From: Plantibacter elymi (nom. nud.)
Lineage (GTDB): Bacteria > Actinomycetota > Actinomycetes > Actinomycetales > Microbacteriaceae
Direction: 5' to 3'
DNA: 64,000 bases
Assembly (NCBI RefSeq): GCF_900177795.1
Contig: NZ_FXWJ01000004.1
Span: 310,001-374,000, forward strand
In this document: positions 1-7,835 of the stretch, piece by piece
How positions within the stretch are numbered: position 1 is the stretch's first letter
Layout: the number at the start of each line of letters is the position of its first letter
Notes under the pieces: generated by a model
The model's database searches: none
Told to the model about the DNA's origin: nothing
The model's input: only the letters and a program-made list of their open reading frames with translations
Made by a program: the position numbers and the translations under genes

Positions 1-61
1 GCCACGGGTTGCGCCGGACACCCTGCCGGTGGCACCGTATCCGCAACGGACGGAGCGGTTC

Positions 62-835
62 ATGCCAGAGGGTGACACGGTCTTCCAAGCCGCGCACCGG
101 TTGCGGCAGGCGCTCGCCGGCGAGGTCGTCACGGGCTTCGACCTGCGGGTGCCCGCCTTCGCGACCGTCGACCTCCGGGGCGACGTCGTCCACGACGTCA
201 TCCCGCGTGGCAAGCACCTCCTGCACCACATCGGCGACCACACGCTCCACACGCACCTCAAGATGGAGGGGCTGTGGCACGTCTACCAGCCGGGCGAGCA
301 CTGGCGGCGGCCGGCGTGGAAGGCCCGCGCGATCGTGTCGACGCAGCACTGGGTGACGGTCGGGTTCGAGCTCGGCCTCGTCGAGGTCTTCCCCTCGCGC
401 GAGGACGAGGAGCGCTTCGGCTGGCTCGGTCCCGACCTCCTCGGTCCGGACTGGGACGAGGAGCGCGCCATCCACAATCTCGAGGCCGACGGCCGCGAGA
501 TCCACGTCGCGCTGCTCGACCAGCGCAACCTCGCCGGACTCGGCAACGAGTACGTCAACGAGCTGTGCTTCATCCGCGGCGTCCTCCCGACGAGGCCCAC
601 CGCCGAGGTCGACCTGCCGGGTGCCGTGCGGCTCGGCTACCGGCTCATCAACGCCAACCGCGACCGCCGCAACCGGGTCACGACGGGCGACACGCGGCCC
701 GGCCGGAAGACCTGGGTGTACGGACGCGACGGTCAACGCTGCCTCCGCTGCGGCACCCGGATCCAGCGAGGCAAACTCGGCGCCGACCCCACCGCACTCC
801 GCGACACCTACTGGTGTCCCCACTGCCAGACCTAA
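62..835 (+). CDS. nei: Fpg/Nei family DNA glycosylase (endonuclease VIII-like)
   Basis: Base-excision repair glycosylase/AP lyase that removes oxidised bases. The start is set at the ATG giving MPEGD, because in this family Pro2 is the catalytic nucleophile and Glu3 the partner acid; an in-frame upstream Met would bury Pro2. Visible in the 257-residue product are Lys51 in RGKHLL, the THLKMEGLW stretch (64-72), the helix-two-turn-helix with LLDQRNLAGLGNEYVNE (about 163-180), and a C-terminal zinc finger with Cys227, Cys230, Cys252 and Cys255. Length and motif order are normal for actinobacterial Nei. The repeat array begins just after the stop. The 61 bases before it show no assignable gene end. 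Nei versus Fpg substrate choice is inferred from the MPEGDTV start. Confidence 0.93.
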   Translation: MPEGDTVFQAAHRLRQALAGEVVTGFDLRVPAFATVDLRGDVVHDVIPRGKHLLHHIGDHTLHTHLKMEGLWHVYQPGEHWRRPAWKARAIVSTQHWVTVGFELGLVEVFPSREDEERFGWLGPDLLGPDWDEERAIHNLEADGREIHVALLDQRNLAGLGNEYVNELCFIRGVLPTRPTAEVDLPGAVRLGYRLINANRDRRNRVTTGDTRPGRKTWVYGRDGQRCLRCGTRIQRGKLGADPTALRDTYWCPHCQT

Positions 836-921
836 CCAGACGGCAAGCTTCCGGTCCCTGAGGCACCATCACCACCGGTCACTGAGCCACCACCACCGGT
901 CACTGAGCCACCACCACCGGT

Positions 922-1719
922 CACTGAGCCTGTCGAAGTGCAGCACCACCCGACTCACCCCACCCTTCGACAAGCTCAGGGACCGGAATATGTCCACGAA
1001 CCAGAAGGTCACCGGTCCCCGAGAGCCACCACCACCACCGGTCACTGAGCCTGTCGAAGTGCAGCACCACCGGACTCACCCCACCCTTCGACAAGCTCAG
1101 GGACCGGAATATGTTCACGAACCAGAAGGTCACCGGTCCCCGAGAGCCATCATCATCGGTCACTGAGCCACCACCACCGGTCACTGAGCCTGTCGAAGTG
1201 CAACACCACCCGACCCACCCCACCCTTCGACAAGCTCAGGGACCGGAATATGTCCACGAACCAGAAAGTCACCGGTCCCCGAGAGCCACCACCACCGGTC
1301 ACTGAGCCTGTCGAAGTGCAACCCCACCCGACGCACCCCACCCTTCGACAAGCTCAGGGACCGGAATATGTTCACGAACCAGAAGGTCACCGGTCCCCGA
1401 GAGCCACCACCACCACCGGTCACTGAGCCTGTCGAAGTGCAGCCCCACCCGACTCACCCCACCCTTCGACAAGCTCAGGGACCGGAATATGTTCACGAAC
1501 CAGAAGGTCACCGGTCCCCGAGAGCCATCATCATCGGTCACTGAGCCTGTCGAAGTGCAGCCCCACCGGACTCACCCCACCCTTCGACAAGCTCAGGGAC
1601 CGGAATATGTTCACGAACCAGAAGGTCACCGGTCCCCGAGAGCCACCACCACCACCGGTCACTGAGCTTGTCGAAGTGCAGCCCCACCCGACTCACCCCA
1701 CCCTTCGACAAGCTCAGGG
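922..1719. repeat. Tandem array of seven ~120 bp REP-like units
   Basis: Seven copies start at 922, 1043, 1182, 1300, 1421, 1539 and 1660. Each runs from CACTGAGCCTGTCGAAGTG to CCCTTCGACAAGCTCAGGG and then on through a GGAATATGTTCACGAACC-like segment to CACCACCACCGGT. Spacings are 121, 139, 118, 121, 118 and 121 bases; they differ by multiples of three because of CAC/CCA triplet slippage and one inserted GGTCACTGAGCCACCACC piece. The two arms within a unit are near-perfect inverted repeats, so each unit can fold into a hairpin. A partial triplication of CACTGAGCCACCACCACCGGT lies at 860-922. The stretch 836-1713 contains no credible gene: open frames through it only translate the repeat. Confidence 0.92.
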
Positions 1720-1756
1720 GCCGAAAGGTTCCCCGGTCCCTGAGCTTGTCGAAGGG
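1701..1756 (-). terminator. 19 bp perfect inverted repeat at the end of the TMEM175 gene
   Basis: CCCTTCGACAAGCTCAGGG (1701-1719) is matched exactly by its reverse complement at 1738-1756 with an 18-base loop. It overlaps the last codons and the stop of the leftward channel gene. It is made of two copies of the REP-like element facing each other. A terminator or mRNA 3' end stabiliser role is inferred; there is no clear U tract. Confidence 0.6.
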
Positions 1757-2406
1757 GCGACCCGGTGCTGCCGGCCACCGATCCACCCGATCGGGAGCGA
1801 CAGCAGCAGGAGGTACAGCGCCTGGGCGCCGAGCCCCGGCACCGTCGCGGCCAGGATCCCGGCGAGCACCATCAGGCCGATCGGGAACCACACGAGCACC
1901 CACGGTTGGCGCGGCGCGGCTGCCGCTTCGTCGCTGAGTAGCCCGTCCCGCTCGACGACCACCTGCTGGAGTCGCACCGCGACCATCGACACGAGCATCG
2001 TCGCGATGTAGAGCGTGGGGGCGCCGCGGTCGTCACCCGTCCCGTCGAACAGGAGCACCGTCGGCAGCGGCAGGAACACGATCCCGGCGAGCCAGAGGAA
2101 GTTCAAGGTCACGAGCCGCGTCGAGTACTTGGCGGTGCGCTCGAACAGGCGGTGGTGATCGCGCCAGAAGTTGGCGATGACGACGAAGCTCAGGGCCGCT
2201 GCGGCAAGCCCGGTCCAGTTGTCGCCGAGGAACACGGCCACGGGACCGCCGTCGTCCTCCTGCGCGAGGTCGACGAGCGGGAGGATGATCAGCGTGATCG
2301 CGATGGCGACGACGGCGTCGCTGAAGTTCACGACGCGGTCGAGCCCGCGCTCCGTCGTCGGACCGGGTCGACGACGGCCCGCCGGACGCCCCTGCTCGCC
2401 GGTCAT
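1714..2406 (-). CDS. TMEM175/DUF1211-family potassium channel-like membrane protein
   Basis: A 230-residue protein with the family signature: Arg24 followed by FSD (28-30) and AVVAIAITLIILPL in the first transmembrane helix, then three to five further hydrophobic segments. In TMEM175 the FSD helix lines a K+-selective pore, so a K+ leak channel is the likely role, but bacterial activity here is an inference. The ATG lies two bases after the stop of the upstream HAD gene, so the pair is probably co-transcribed. The last ~15 residues (about APSTSSGTGEPFGP) and the TGA stop are encoded by the REP-like repeat at 1701-1756, suggesting that the original C-terminus was replaced when the repeat inserted. 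Confidence 0.82.
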   Translation of the reverse strand: MTGEQGRPAGRRRPGPTTERGLDRVVNFSDAVVAIAITLIILPLVDLAQEDDGGPVAVFLGDNWTGLAAAALSFVVIANFWRDHHRLFERTAKYSTRLVTLNFLWLAGIVFLPLPTVLLFDGTGDDRGAPTLYIATMLVSMVAVRLQQVVVERDGLLSDEAAAAPRQPWVLVWFPIGLMVLAGILAATVPGLGAQALYLLLLSLPIGWIGGRQHRVAPSTSSGTGEPFGP

Positions 2407-2408
2407 CG

Positions 2409-3311
2409 TCAGCTCACGTCGGCGTCGTCGGTCGCGGTCCCCTGCACCATGGCGACCCAGCGGGCCAGGAAGGCCGCGCCCGCTTCGTCGTGGATGAGCG
2501 TCGGGTGGGTCAGCACCGGGTAGGGCTTCTCGGGCACGCCGTCGGCAGGGCGGACGTCCACGTGCGCGACCTCGAACCCGTGCTCGAACAACCAGTCGGC
2601 CATCGCGTAGTCGCTCCGCGAGTCGCCGACGGTGCGCCAGGCGAGCGGGAGCGCACCGCCGTCCGCCTCGAGGAGTTCGAGCGCGCGCTCGGCGCCGAGG
2701 TCCTTGCCGAGCCGGACCGACTCGATGTCGGTGGAGATGATCGTGGGATCGATGCGGTACTGCACGAGGCCGGCGTCATCCGGGTAGCGACCGGGCGCGT
2801 GCTCGACCCCGAACCCGCGACGGGCGAGCTCGGCCCGGGCGTCGTCGTCGAAGTGCTTCCGCACGGCCGCGTAGTCCGCTGCCGGCACCTCGACGTGCTG
2901 CTCGACCGAGACCATCGCGCGCTTGGTGTGGTCGAAGAACACCGTCTCGGCGTACCGTTCGTCGACGAGGCGCTCGATGACGTCGCCGTACCCCTCCGGC
3001 ATCGCGACGTCCTGATCGAGGCTCAGCTCGTCGACCCCGGCCGCCGAGAACCCGAACCACACGGCGCCCTTCTCACAGATGCCGTAGAGCCGGACGTCGT
3101 CCGCGAGCCCGGCGGCCAGGAGCGGTGGGACGACCACCTCGCGGAGGAACGCGTCGCTCCGTCCGGTGTTGAAGGCGATCGGGACCCCGGCGTTCGCGAG
3201 GGTCGCGAGGTCCTGCGCGATGCTCGGGAGATTGATCGTCCGGGTGATCGGACTGGCGATGGGGCCGTCGACGTCGAGCAGGAGACCGAGGATGGGGCGG
3301 GACGCGTTCAC
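2409..3311 (-). CDS. HAD-superfamily hydrolase, Cof/IIB-like
   Basis: A 300-residue HAD phosphatase. Motif I is LLLDVDG with nucleophile Asp13 and acid/base Asp15, motif II is NTGR (48-51), motif III Lys203 in LGKDLG, and motif IV is GDSRSD (229-234). The large insert between motifs II and III fits a type IIB cap as in Cof-like or sugar-phosphate phosphatases; the substrate cannot be told from sequence. The GTG start is preceded by TAGGCT and exactly six bases, a leaderless promoter arrangement. It is followed after two bases by the TMEM175-like channel, so the two are likely one transcript. Confidence 0.8.
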   Translation of the reverse strand: MNASRPILGLLLDVDGPIASPITRTINLPSIAQDLATLANAGVPIAFNTGRSDAFLREVVVPPLLAAGLADDVRLYGICEKGAVWFGFSAAGVDELSLDQDVAMPEGYGDVIERLVDERYAETVFFDHTKRAMVSVEQHVEVPAADYAAVRKHFDDDARAELARRGFGVEHAPGRYPDDAGLVQYRIDPTIISTDIESVRLGKDLGAERALELLEADGGALPLAWRTVGDSRSDYAMADWLFEHGFEVAHVDVRPADGVPEKPYPVLTHPTLIHDEAGAAFLARWVAMVQGTATDDADVS

Positions 3312-3317
3312 GGGTTC

Positions 3318-3323
3318 AGCCTA
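3318..3323 (-). promoter_or_regulatory. -10 TAGGCT, leaderless, for HAD gene
   Basis: TAGGCT on the minus strand is followed by six bases and then the GTG at 3311, placing the transcription start at or next to the start codon. Confidence 0.55.
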
Positions 3324-3383
3324 ACGAGCACCCGGCGTGGATAGACTCACTCCACCATCACCGGTGTTCGAAGGAGATCACTC

Positions 3384-4988
3384 GTGTTCATCAGCCCGCA
3401 TCCCGACGTCGAGATCCCCGACCTGAGCGTCTACGACACCCTGTTCGGCAGCATCGCCCCGAGCGACCTCGACCGCATCGCCCTCCGCGACGGCACGACC
3501 GGTGCCGAGACGAGCTACCGACAGCTCATCGGCCAGATCAACGCCCTGGCCGGCGCCCTCGCGGCGGCCGGCATCGGGGTCGGCGACGTCGTGGCCCTCC
3601 ACGCGCCGAACGTGCCCGCCTTCGCGACCGTGTTCCACGGCATCCTGCGCGCGGGCGCGACGGCGACGACGGTGAACGGCCTCTACAACGCCGAGGAGAT
3701 CGAGGCGCAGCTGCGCGACGCCGGCGCGACGATGCTGTTCACCGTCTCCCCGCTGCTCCCCCAGGCATGGGCTGCGGCGAGCGCTTGCGGCATCCCCTCC
3801 GACCGCGTCGTCGTCCTCGACGGCGCGGAGGGGCACGCCTCGCTGAGCGACCTCCTCATGCGCCGCCTCCCCGCGCCGGACGTCTCGTTCGACCCGGCCA
3901 CACACGTGGCGGTGCTGCCCTACTCCTCCGGCACGACGGGCCGGCCGAAGGGCGTGATGCTCTCGCACCGGAACCTCGTCGCGAACGTGCAGCAGTCCAT
4001 CCCCCAGCTCGGCATGGTCGCCGACGACCGGATCCTCGCGGTCCTGCCGTTCTTCCACATCTACGGCATGACGGTGCTGCTCAACCTCGCCCTGTCGCGG
4101 CGCGCCTCGCTCGTGACCATGCCGCGGTTCGACCTGGCTGAGTTCCTCCGGATCATCCAGGACTTCCGCTGCAGCTACGTGTTCATCGCCCCACCGATCG
4201 CGGTGGCGCTGGCGAAGCACCCGCTCGTCGACGAGTTCGACCTCTCGAGCGTCCACACGATCTTCTCCGGTGCCGCGCCGTTGGACGCGACGCTCGGGCG
4301 GGCGGTCGAGGAGCGTCTCGGCTGTCGGATGCGACAGGGCTACGGCATGACCGAGCTCAGCCCGGTCAGCCACGCGATCGCGTTCCAGGCCGAGGGGGCG
4401 TCCCTCGACAGCGTCGGCACGACGCTCCCGAACATGCAGTGCCGGATCGTCGATCCGGAGACCGGCGCCGAAGTGGACTACCCGGCCGAGGGCTCGGACG
4501 AGGAGAGCGCGGCGGGCGAGCTGCTCTGCGCCGGCCCGAACGTCATGCTCGGGTACCTCGGCAACGAGGAGGCCACCCGCGAGACCCTCGAGGCCGACGG
4601 CTTCCTGCACACCGGCGACATCGCGACCGTACGCGGTGACGGCACCGTGCGGATCATCGAGCGGTTGAAGGAGCTCATCAAGTACCACGGCTACCAGGTG
4701 GCCCCGGCGGAGCTCGAGGCGCTGCTGCTCGGCCACCCGGCGGTCGCCGACGCGGCCGTCATCGGGGTGCTCGACGATGAGGGCCAGGAGGTGCCGAAGG
4801 CGTTCGTGGTCCTGCAACCGGGCCAGGACGTCATCGCTGAGGCACTCATGGCGTGGGTCACGGAGCGGGTCGCCCCGCACAAGAAGATCCGGCGCGTGGC
4901 GTTCGTCGACGTCATCCCGAAGTCGACGTCGGGGAAGATCCTCCGGAAGGACCTCCGGGCCGCGGAGGCACTTCGACAGGCTCAGTGA
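3384..4988 (+). CDS. AMP-dependent acyl-CoA synthetase / 4-coumarate-CoA ligase-like
   Basis: An ANL-superfamily enzyme of 534 residues, predicted to adenylate a carboxylic acid and form its CoA thioester in the cytosol. The P-loop YSSGTTGRPKG spans 180-190, the adenine-binding YGMTE 320-324, the TGD hinge motif 410-412, the IKYHGYQV core segment starts near 432, and the catalytic Lys518 sits in PKSTSGK. The overall pattern is closest to 4-coumarate-CoA ligase and medium/long-chain acyl-CoA ligases; the substrate is unknown. GTG start with AAGGAG at 3370-3375; a -10 TAGACT is at 3342-3347. The last residues (EALRQAQ) and the TGA stop come from a REP-like element at 4970-4990. Confidence 0.9.
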   Translation: MFISPHPDVEIPDLSVYDTLFGSIAPSDLDRIALRDGTTGAETSYRQLIGQINALAGALAAAGIGVGDVVALHAPNVPAFATVFHGILRAGATATTVNGLYNAEEIEAQLRDAGATMLFTVSPLLPQAWAAASACGIPSDRVVVLDGAEGHASLSDLLMRRLPAPDVSFDPATHVAVLPYSSGTTGRPKGVMLSHRNLVANVQQSIPQLGMVADDRILAVLPFFHIYGMTVLLNLALSRRASLVTMPRFDLAEFLRIIQDFRCSYVFIAPPIAVALAKHPLVDEFDLSSVHTIFSGAAPLDATLGRAVEERLGCRMRQGYGMTELSPVSHAIAFQAEGASLDSVGTTLPNMQCRIVDPETGAEVDYPAEGSDEESAAGELLCAGPNVMLGYLGNEEATRETLEADGFLHTGDIATVRGDGTVRIIERLKELIKYHGYQVAPAELEALLLGHPAVADAAVIGVLDDEGQEVPKAFVVLQPGQDVIAEALMAWVTERVAPHKKIRRVAFVDVIPKSTSGKILRKDLRAAEALRQAQ

Positions 4989-4990
4989 TC
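4970..4990. repeat. REP-like element overlapping the acyl-CoA ligase stop
   Basis: ACTTCGACAGGCTCAGTGATC is a single copy of the element found in the 922-1719 array. Its CAGTGA portion supplies the TGA stop of the ligase gene. Confidence 0.8.
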
Positions 4991-4999
4991 GACTGCCGC

Positions 5000-5989
5000 T
5001 CAGCGACCGACGGCGGCGACCATCCGGTCGAAGGCCGCGTCGAGTTCCGGCTCGGCCGGCTGCCAGTGCGGGTTCGCGTCGTGGAACGCGACCATCTCCG
5101 CCGCGCCGTCCCAGAACGGGATGGCGGGCCGGAACTCCGGGACGAGACTGCGGATGCGGGTGTTGTCGAAGATCATCGGGAACGCCTTGTCGCCCAGGAG
5201 CGTCGGCCCGAGGGGTGGGTGGACGTCCGCGATGACGTCGGAGGGCACGTGCACGATGTCGGCCTCCACGCCGGCCGCCTCCGCGATCCACCGGGTGATG
5301 TCGTTCCAGCTCGGTGCGTGGTCGCCCGTGATGTGGAAGGCCTCCCCGAGCACGTCGCGACGACCCAGCAGGCCGACGAACCCGACCGCGAAGTCCTCGG
5401 TGTGGGTGATGGTCCACAGGGTCGTCCCGTCGCCGTGCACGACCACCGGCTTGCCCGCGCGCATGCGGTCGAGGTCGGTGCGCCGTCCCATCGTGGGGAT
5501 GAGCGTCCGGTCGTAGGTGTGTGACGGGCGCACGATCGTCGCTGGGAACCCCTGCTCGCGGTAGGCGTGGACGAGGACGTCCTCGCAGGAGATCTTGTCG
5601 CGCGCGTACTGGGAGAACGGGTTCCGGAGCGGCGTCGACTCCACGACGGGCAGGCGCTGTGGCGGCTTCTGATACGCCGCCGCGGAGCTGATGAACACGT
5701 ACTGGCCGATCCGACCGGCGAAGCGGTCGATGTCCGCCTGCACCTGCGGTGGCGTGAACGCGGTGAACTGCGCCACGACGTCGAACTCGCGCGAGCCGAG
5801 CGTCTCGGTCACCGCGTCGGTGTCGCGGACGTCCGCGCGGAGCAGCTCGACCTCCTCGGGGAGCGGCCGGACGTGGGACAGGCCGCGGTTCAGGACGGTG
5901 ACGTCATGGCCGAGCGACACCGCTCTGGCGACCGACGCCGAGGAGATGATGCCGCTGCCGCCGATGAACAGGATGCGCTTCGTCGTCAT
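5000..5989 (-). CDS. NAD(P)-dependent epimerase/reductase, atypical SDR
   Basis: A 329-residue Rossmann-fold protein. The N-terminus has GGSGIISS (10-17) then SLGHDVTVLNRG, typical of extended/atypical SDRs related to sugar epimerases and plastid RNA-binding SDRs. The active-site pair Tyr128-x-x-x-Lys132 lies in YARDK and the serine is in FISSAAAY (99-106). The start is the ATG opening MTTKRILFIGG; a longer open frame upstream only translates a REP-like element. GAGGAT lies six bases before this ATG. The reaction is not predictable. The gene faces the acyl-CoA ligase gene tail to tail with 11 bases between the stops. Confidence 0.85.
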   Translation of the reverse strand: MTTKRILFIGGSGIISSASVARAVSLGHDVTVLNRGLSHVRPLPEEVELLRADVRDTDAVTETLGSREFDVVAQFTAFTPPQVQADIDRFAGRIGQYVFISSAAAYQKPPQRLPVVESTPLRNPFSQYARDKISCEDVLVHAYREQGFPATIVRPSHTYDRTLIPTMGRRTDLDRMRAGKPVVVHGDGTTLWTITHTEDFAVGFVGLLGRRDVLGEAFHITGDHAPSWNDITRWIAEAAGVEADIVHVPSDVIADVHPPLGPTLLGDKAFPMIFDNTRIRSLVPEFRPAIPFWDGAAEMVAFHDANPHWQPAEPELDAAFDRMVAAVGR

Positions 5990-6057
5990 TGGTCCATCCT
6001 CGCGCACCGCCACCCGACTCGCCCAGGCCTGGACAGGATAGGGAGGTCCCTTCTGGC

Positions 6058-6080
6058 ACGTCGACAAGCTCAGTGACCGG
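6058..6080. repeat. REP-like element, single copy
   Basis: ACGTCGACAAGCTCAGTGACC matches the array element. It lies 3' of the small leftward membrane gene ending at 6102 and upstream of the atypical SDR. Confidence 0.75.
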
Positions 6081-6101
6081 GAGAGGTCTACCCGGACTGG
6101 G

Positions 6102-6275
6102 TCAGCGCTCGCGCTTGACGAACGCCATGGCACCGACGACGAGGGCGAGCAGCACGCCGGAGACGAGTCCCCACACGACCGGTGCCTCGGGTCCGAGGAC
6201 CAGGAGCATCAGCAGCGCGGCGAGCGCGAGGACCCCGGCGACGACGAGCGCCGTCGTCCATTCGTTCCATCGCAT
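6102..6275 (-). CDS. Small membrane protein, 57 aa
   Basis: Begins MRWNEWTTALVVAGVL and ends FVKRER. Two hydrophobic stretches (about 8-27 and 33-51) joined by a Gly-Pro-Glu turn, with a basic tail, indicate a two-helix membrane protein. TAGGCT lies exactly six bases before the ATG, which supports it as a real, leaderless gene despite its size. I do not recognise the family. Confidence 0.65.
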   Translation of the reverse strand: MRWNEWTTALVVAGVLALAALLMLLVLGPEAPVVWGLVSGVLLALVVGAMAFVKRER

Positions 6276-6281
6276 CCCACC

Positions 6282-6287
6282 AGCCTA
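6282..6287 (-). promoter_or_regulatory. -10 TAGGCT, leaderless, for small membrane gene
   Basis: TAGGCT, then six bases, then the ATG at 6275. Confidence 0.55.
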
Positions 6288-6346
6288 GGCTCCCCTCACC
6301 CAGGCACGGTGACGCTGGAGACGCTGAGACGGACCGCCGGGACCGC

Positions 6347-7180
6347 TCAGCGGTGCTCGGCGAGCAGCTCCTCGGTCCGTTCCCAGAGCCCGCGGGCGAG
6401 CGCGACGTCGTCGGCGAGCTTGTTCGTGCGTGCGGGCTTCCGCTTCACGAAGTAGCCGCCCGAGGTCCAGTCGAGGCCCGGCTGACTCTCGGCGAGCCAG
6501 AAGAGCGTGTCGGCGCCCTCCTCGGGGGTGTTCAGCAGGCGACGCCCGAGCGGGTTCGCGTAGAGGAACCGCATCGCGCCGTCGGGCGAGCTGGAGAAGT
6601 TCGTCGAGATGACCCCCGGGTGGAACGCTGCCGCGGACAGGCCGCGCGGGCCGTACCGGCGGTCGAGTTCCTTGGTGAAGAGGATCTGCGCCAGCTTCGC
6701 GTTGCCGTAGGCGCGCGTGGGCGAATAGGAGCGTTCGGCGTCGAGGTCGTCGAGGTCGAGCTTCCCGAACAGGCGGTTGGCGACGCTCGAGGTGTTGATG
6801 ACCGTCGCCTCGGACTCGACGAGGCGGTCCAGCAGGAGGTGGGTGAGGAGTGCGGGTGCCAGGTAGTTGATCTGGAACGTCTGCTCGTGGCCGTCGGCCG
6901 TGACCCGGCGGTCGGCGCCGAAGATGCCGCCGGCGTTGTTGGCGAGGACGTCGATGCGCGGGTACCGCTCGAGGAGCTGCTCGGCGAGGAGCCGGACCTG
7001 CGCCAGTTCGGCGAAGTCGGAGATGAACGAGGCAGCCCCGATCCGCTGCGCGACGGCCGCGGTCTTCTCCGGTGACCGCCCGACCACCACGACCTGCTCG
7101 CCCGCGTCCGTCAACGCCTTCGCGGCAGCGGCACCGATGCCGTCGCTGGCGCCGGTGAGGACGATCACCCGGTCGCTCAC
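6347..7180 (-). CDS. Short-chain dehydrogenase/reductase
   Basis: A classical SDR of 277 residues with a GTG start. TGASDGIG (9-16) binds the dinucleotide, NNAG is at 81-84, the catalytic serine is at 131/132 in NTSS, and Tyr158-x-x-x-Lys162 lies in YGNAK. The sequence resembles retinol dehydrogenase/WW-domain oxidoreductase-like bacterial SDRs of unknown substrate. The GTG overlaps the stop of the upstream gene by four bases (GTGA), so translation is probably coupled to the small DUF7882-like protein. A much longer open frame running upstream is an artefact. Confidence 0.88.
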   Translation of the reverse strand: MSDRVIVLTGASDGIGAAAAKALTDAGEQVVVVGRSPEKTAAVAQRIGAASFISDFAELAQVRLLAEQLLERYPRIDVLANNAGGIFGADRRVTADGHEQTFQINYLAPALLTHLLLDRLVESEATVINTSSVANRLFGKLDLDDLDAERSYSPTRAYGNAKLAQILFTKELDRRYGPRGLSAAAFHPGVISTNFSSSPDGAMRFLYANPLGRRLLNTPEEGADTLFWLAESQPGLDWTSGGYFVKRKPARTNKLADDVALARGLWERTEELLAEHR

Positions 7181-7539
7181 GCGGAGGACTTCCGGGGGCG
7201 GGGCTCGCTGACGTTGGTCGGGCGCGCCCGCTGGTCGATGTCGGGGACCTCCCGGCCGATGGCGAGGTCGCCGGTCTTGTTGGCGTCCTGCATCATCGAC
7301 TCGAGCCAGCTGCGGTTGAGCTCCGGACGCTGCTCCTGGTCGAACTCGAACTGCAACGAGATCGACGGGTGCACCCAGATCGTCACGCGTCCGCCGCCGG
7401 TCTCGAGCGAGCGCGGCCAGGAGATGGTGAAGGACTCGTTGCGCCGCAGCTTCATGACCGCGATCGACTTCACGTGCGCGAGCATCCGGTCGTCGAGTTC
7501 GAGCTCTCGCGATGAACTCCCGTAGATCAGCTTTCCCAC
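7177..7539 (-). CDS. DUF7882-like small protein (often mislabelled 'ATP-dependent DNA ligase')
   Basis: A 120-residue protein starting MGKLIYGSSSRELELDDRM and containing KLRRNESF and GGGRVTIWVHPSISLQFEF. The same order (LIYG, DDR-L-AH, KLRR-ESF, GGGRV-LW, LQF-F) occurs in the protein at 27665-27982, so the two are paralogues. I know this family mainly from Microbacteriaceae, where old annotations call it a DNA ligase although no nucleotidyltransferase motif is present. The function is unknown; the mixed beta pattern and acidic patches suggest a small soluble protein. GTG start with AGGGAG upstream; the stop overlaps the SDR start. Confidence 0.7.
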   Translation of the reverse strand: MGKLIYGSSSRELELDDRMLAHVKSIAVMKLRRNESFTISWPRSLETGGGRVTIWVHPSISLQFEFDQEQRPELNRSWLESMMQDANKTGDLAIGREVPDIDQRARPTNVSEPRPRKSSA

Positions 7540-7719
7540 CAGGTGTCTCCCTCTGTGCCGGTCGTCTCGCGCACCCTCGAATCAGGGCATCGCGACGCCC
7601 GAGCACACCGGGCGTTGCCCCCATCGTAGGCGACCGAGGGATCGCCGTCGTGCCGGTTGACGAGCGGGCGGCGGCCCAGTTGAGGGGGCCGCGGTGTTGT
7701 CCCCCACGGCCTCGCGGAT

Positions 7720-7835
7720 ACGTCAACTTCCGCGGAAAATCAAGGGATTTCGGTCCTGTTTCGTGAACCTGGCAAAGCCCTGGGCGGTGTCGCCGCCGAC
7801 CAAACCGCGGTTGGCGCCGCCCCCGAACGGCGTGC
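7720..7835 (+). promoter_or_regulatory. Structured 5' leader upstream of the glucan locus
   Basis: The 296-base gap between 7540 and 7835 holds no gene. Its last third can form consecutive hairpins: GGCGG/CCGCC near 7780, CCAAACCGCGGTTGG near 7800 and CGCCG/CGGCG just before the GtrA ATG. A GGCAAAGCC stretch precedes them. A regulatory leader is inferred from position and pairing only; no known riboswitch class is matched convincingly. Confidence 0.3.

Noticed and set aside
1-61. End of an upstream gene (for example a helicase often paired with nei)
   Set aside because: Too short to assign; no frame shows a recognisable C-terminus.
860-1760. CRISPR-like array
   Set aside because: Units are nearly identical over their whole ~120 bases with no unique spacers, and no cas gene is present.
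921-1903. Several open frames on both strands through the repeat array, giving SLSLSKGG-type peptides
   Set aside because: They only translate the repeat and exist because unit lengths are multiples of three.
3378-5417. 679-residue minus-strand frame opposite the acyl-CoA ligase
   Set aside because: No domain motifs; the plus strand has all ANL motifs.
7740-7835. c-di-GMP-I (GEMM) riboswitch
   Set aside because: Only GGCAAAGCC and some hairpins resemble it; the tetraloop-receptor and P1-P3 arrangement could not be traced.
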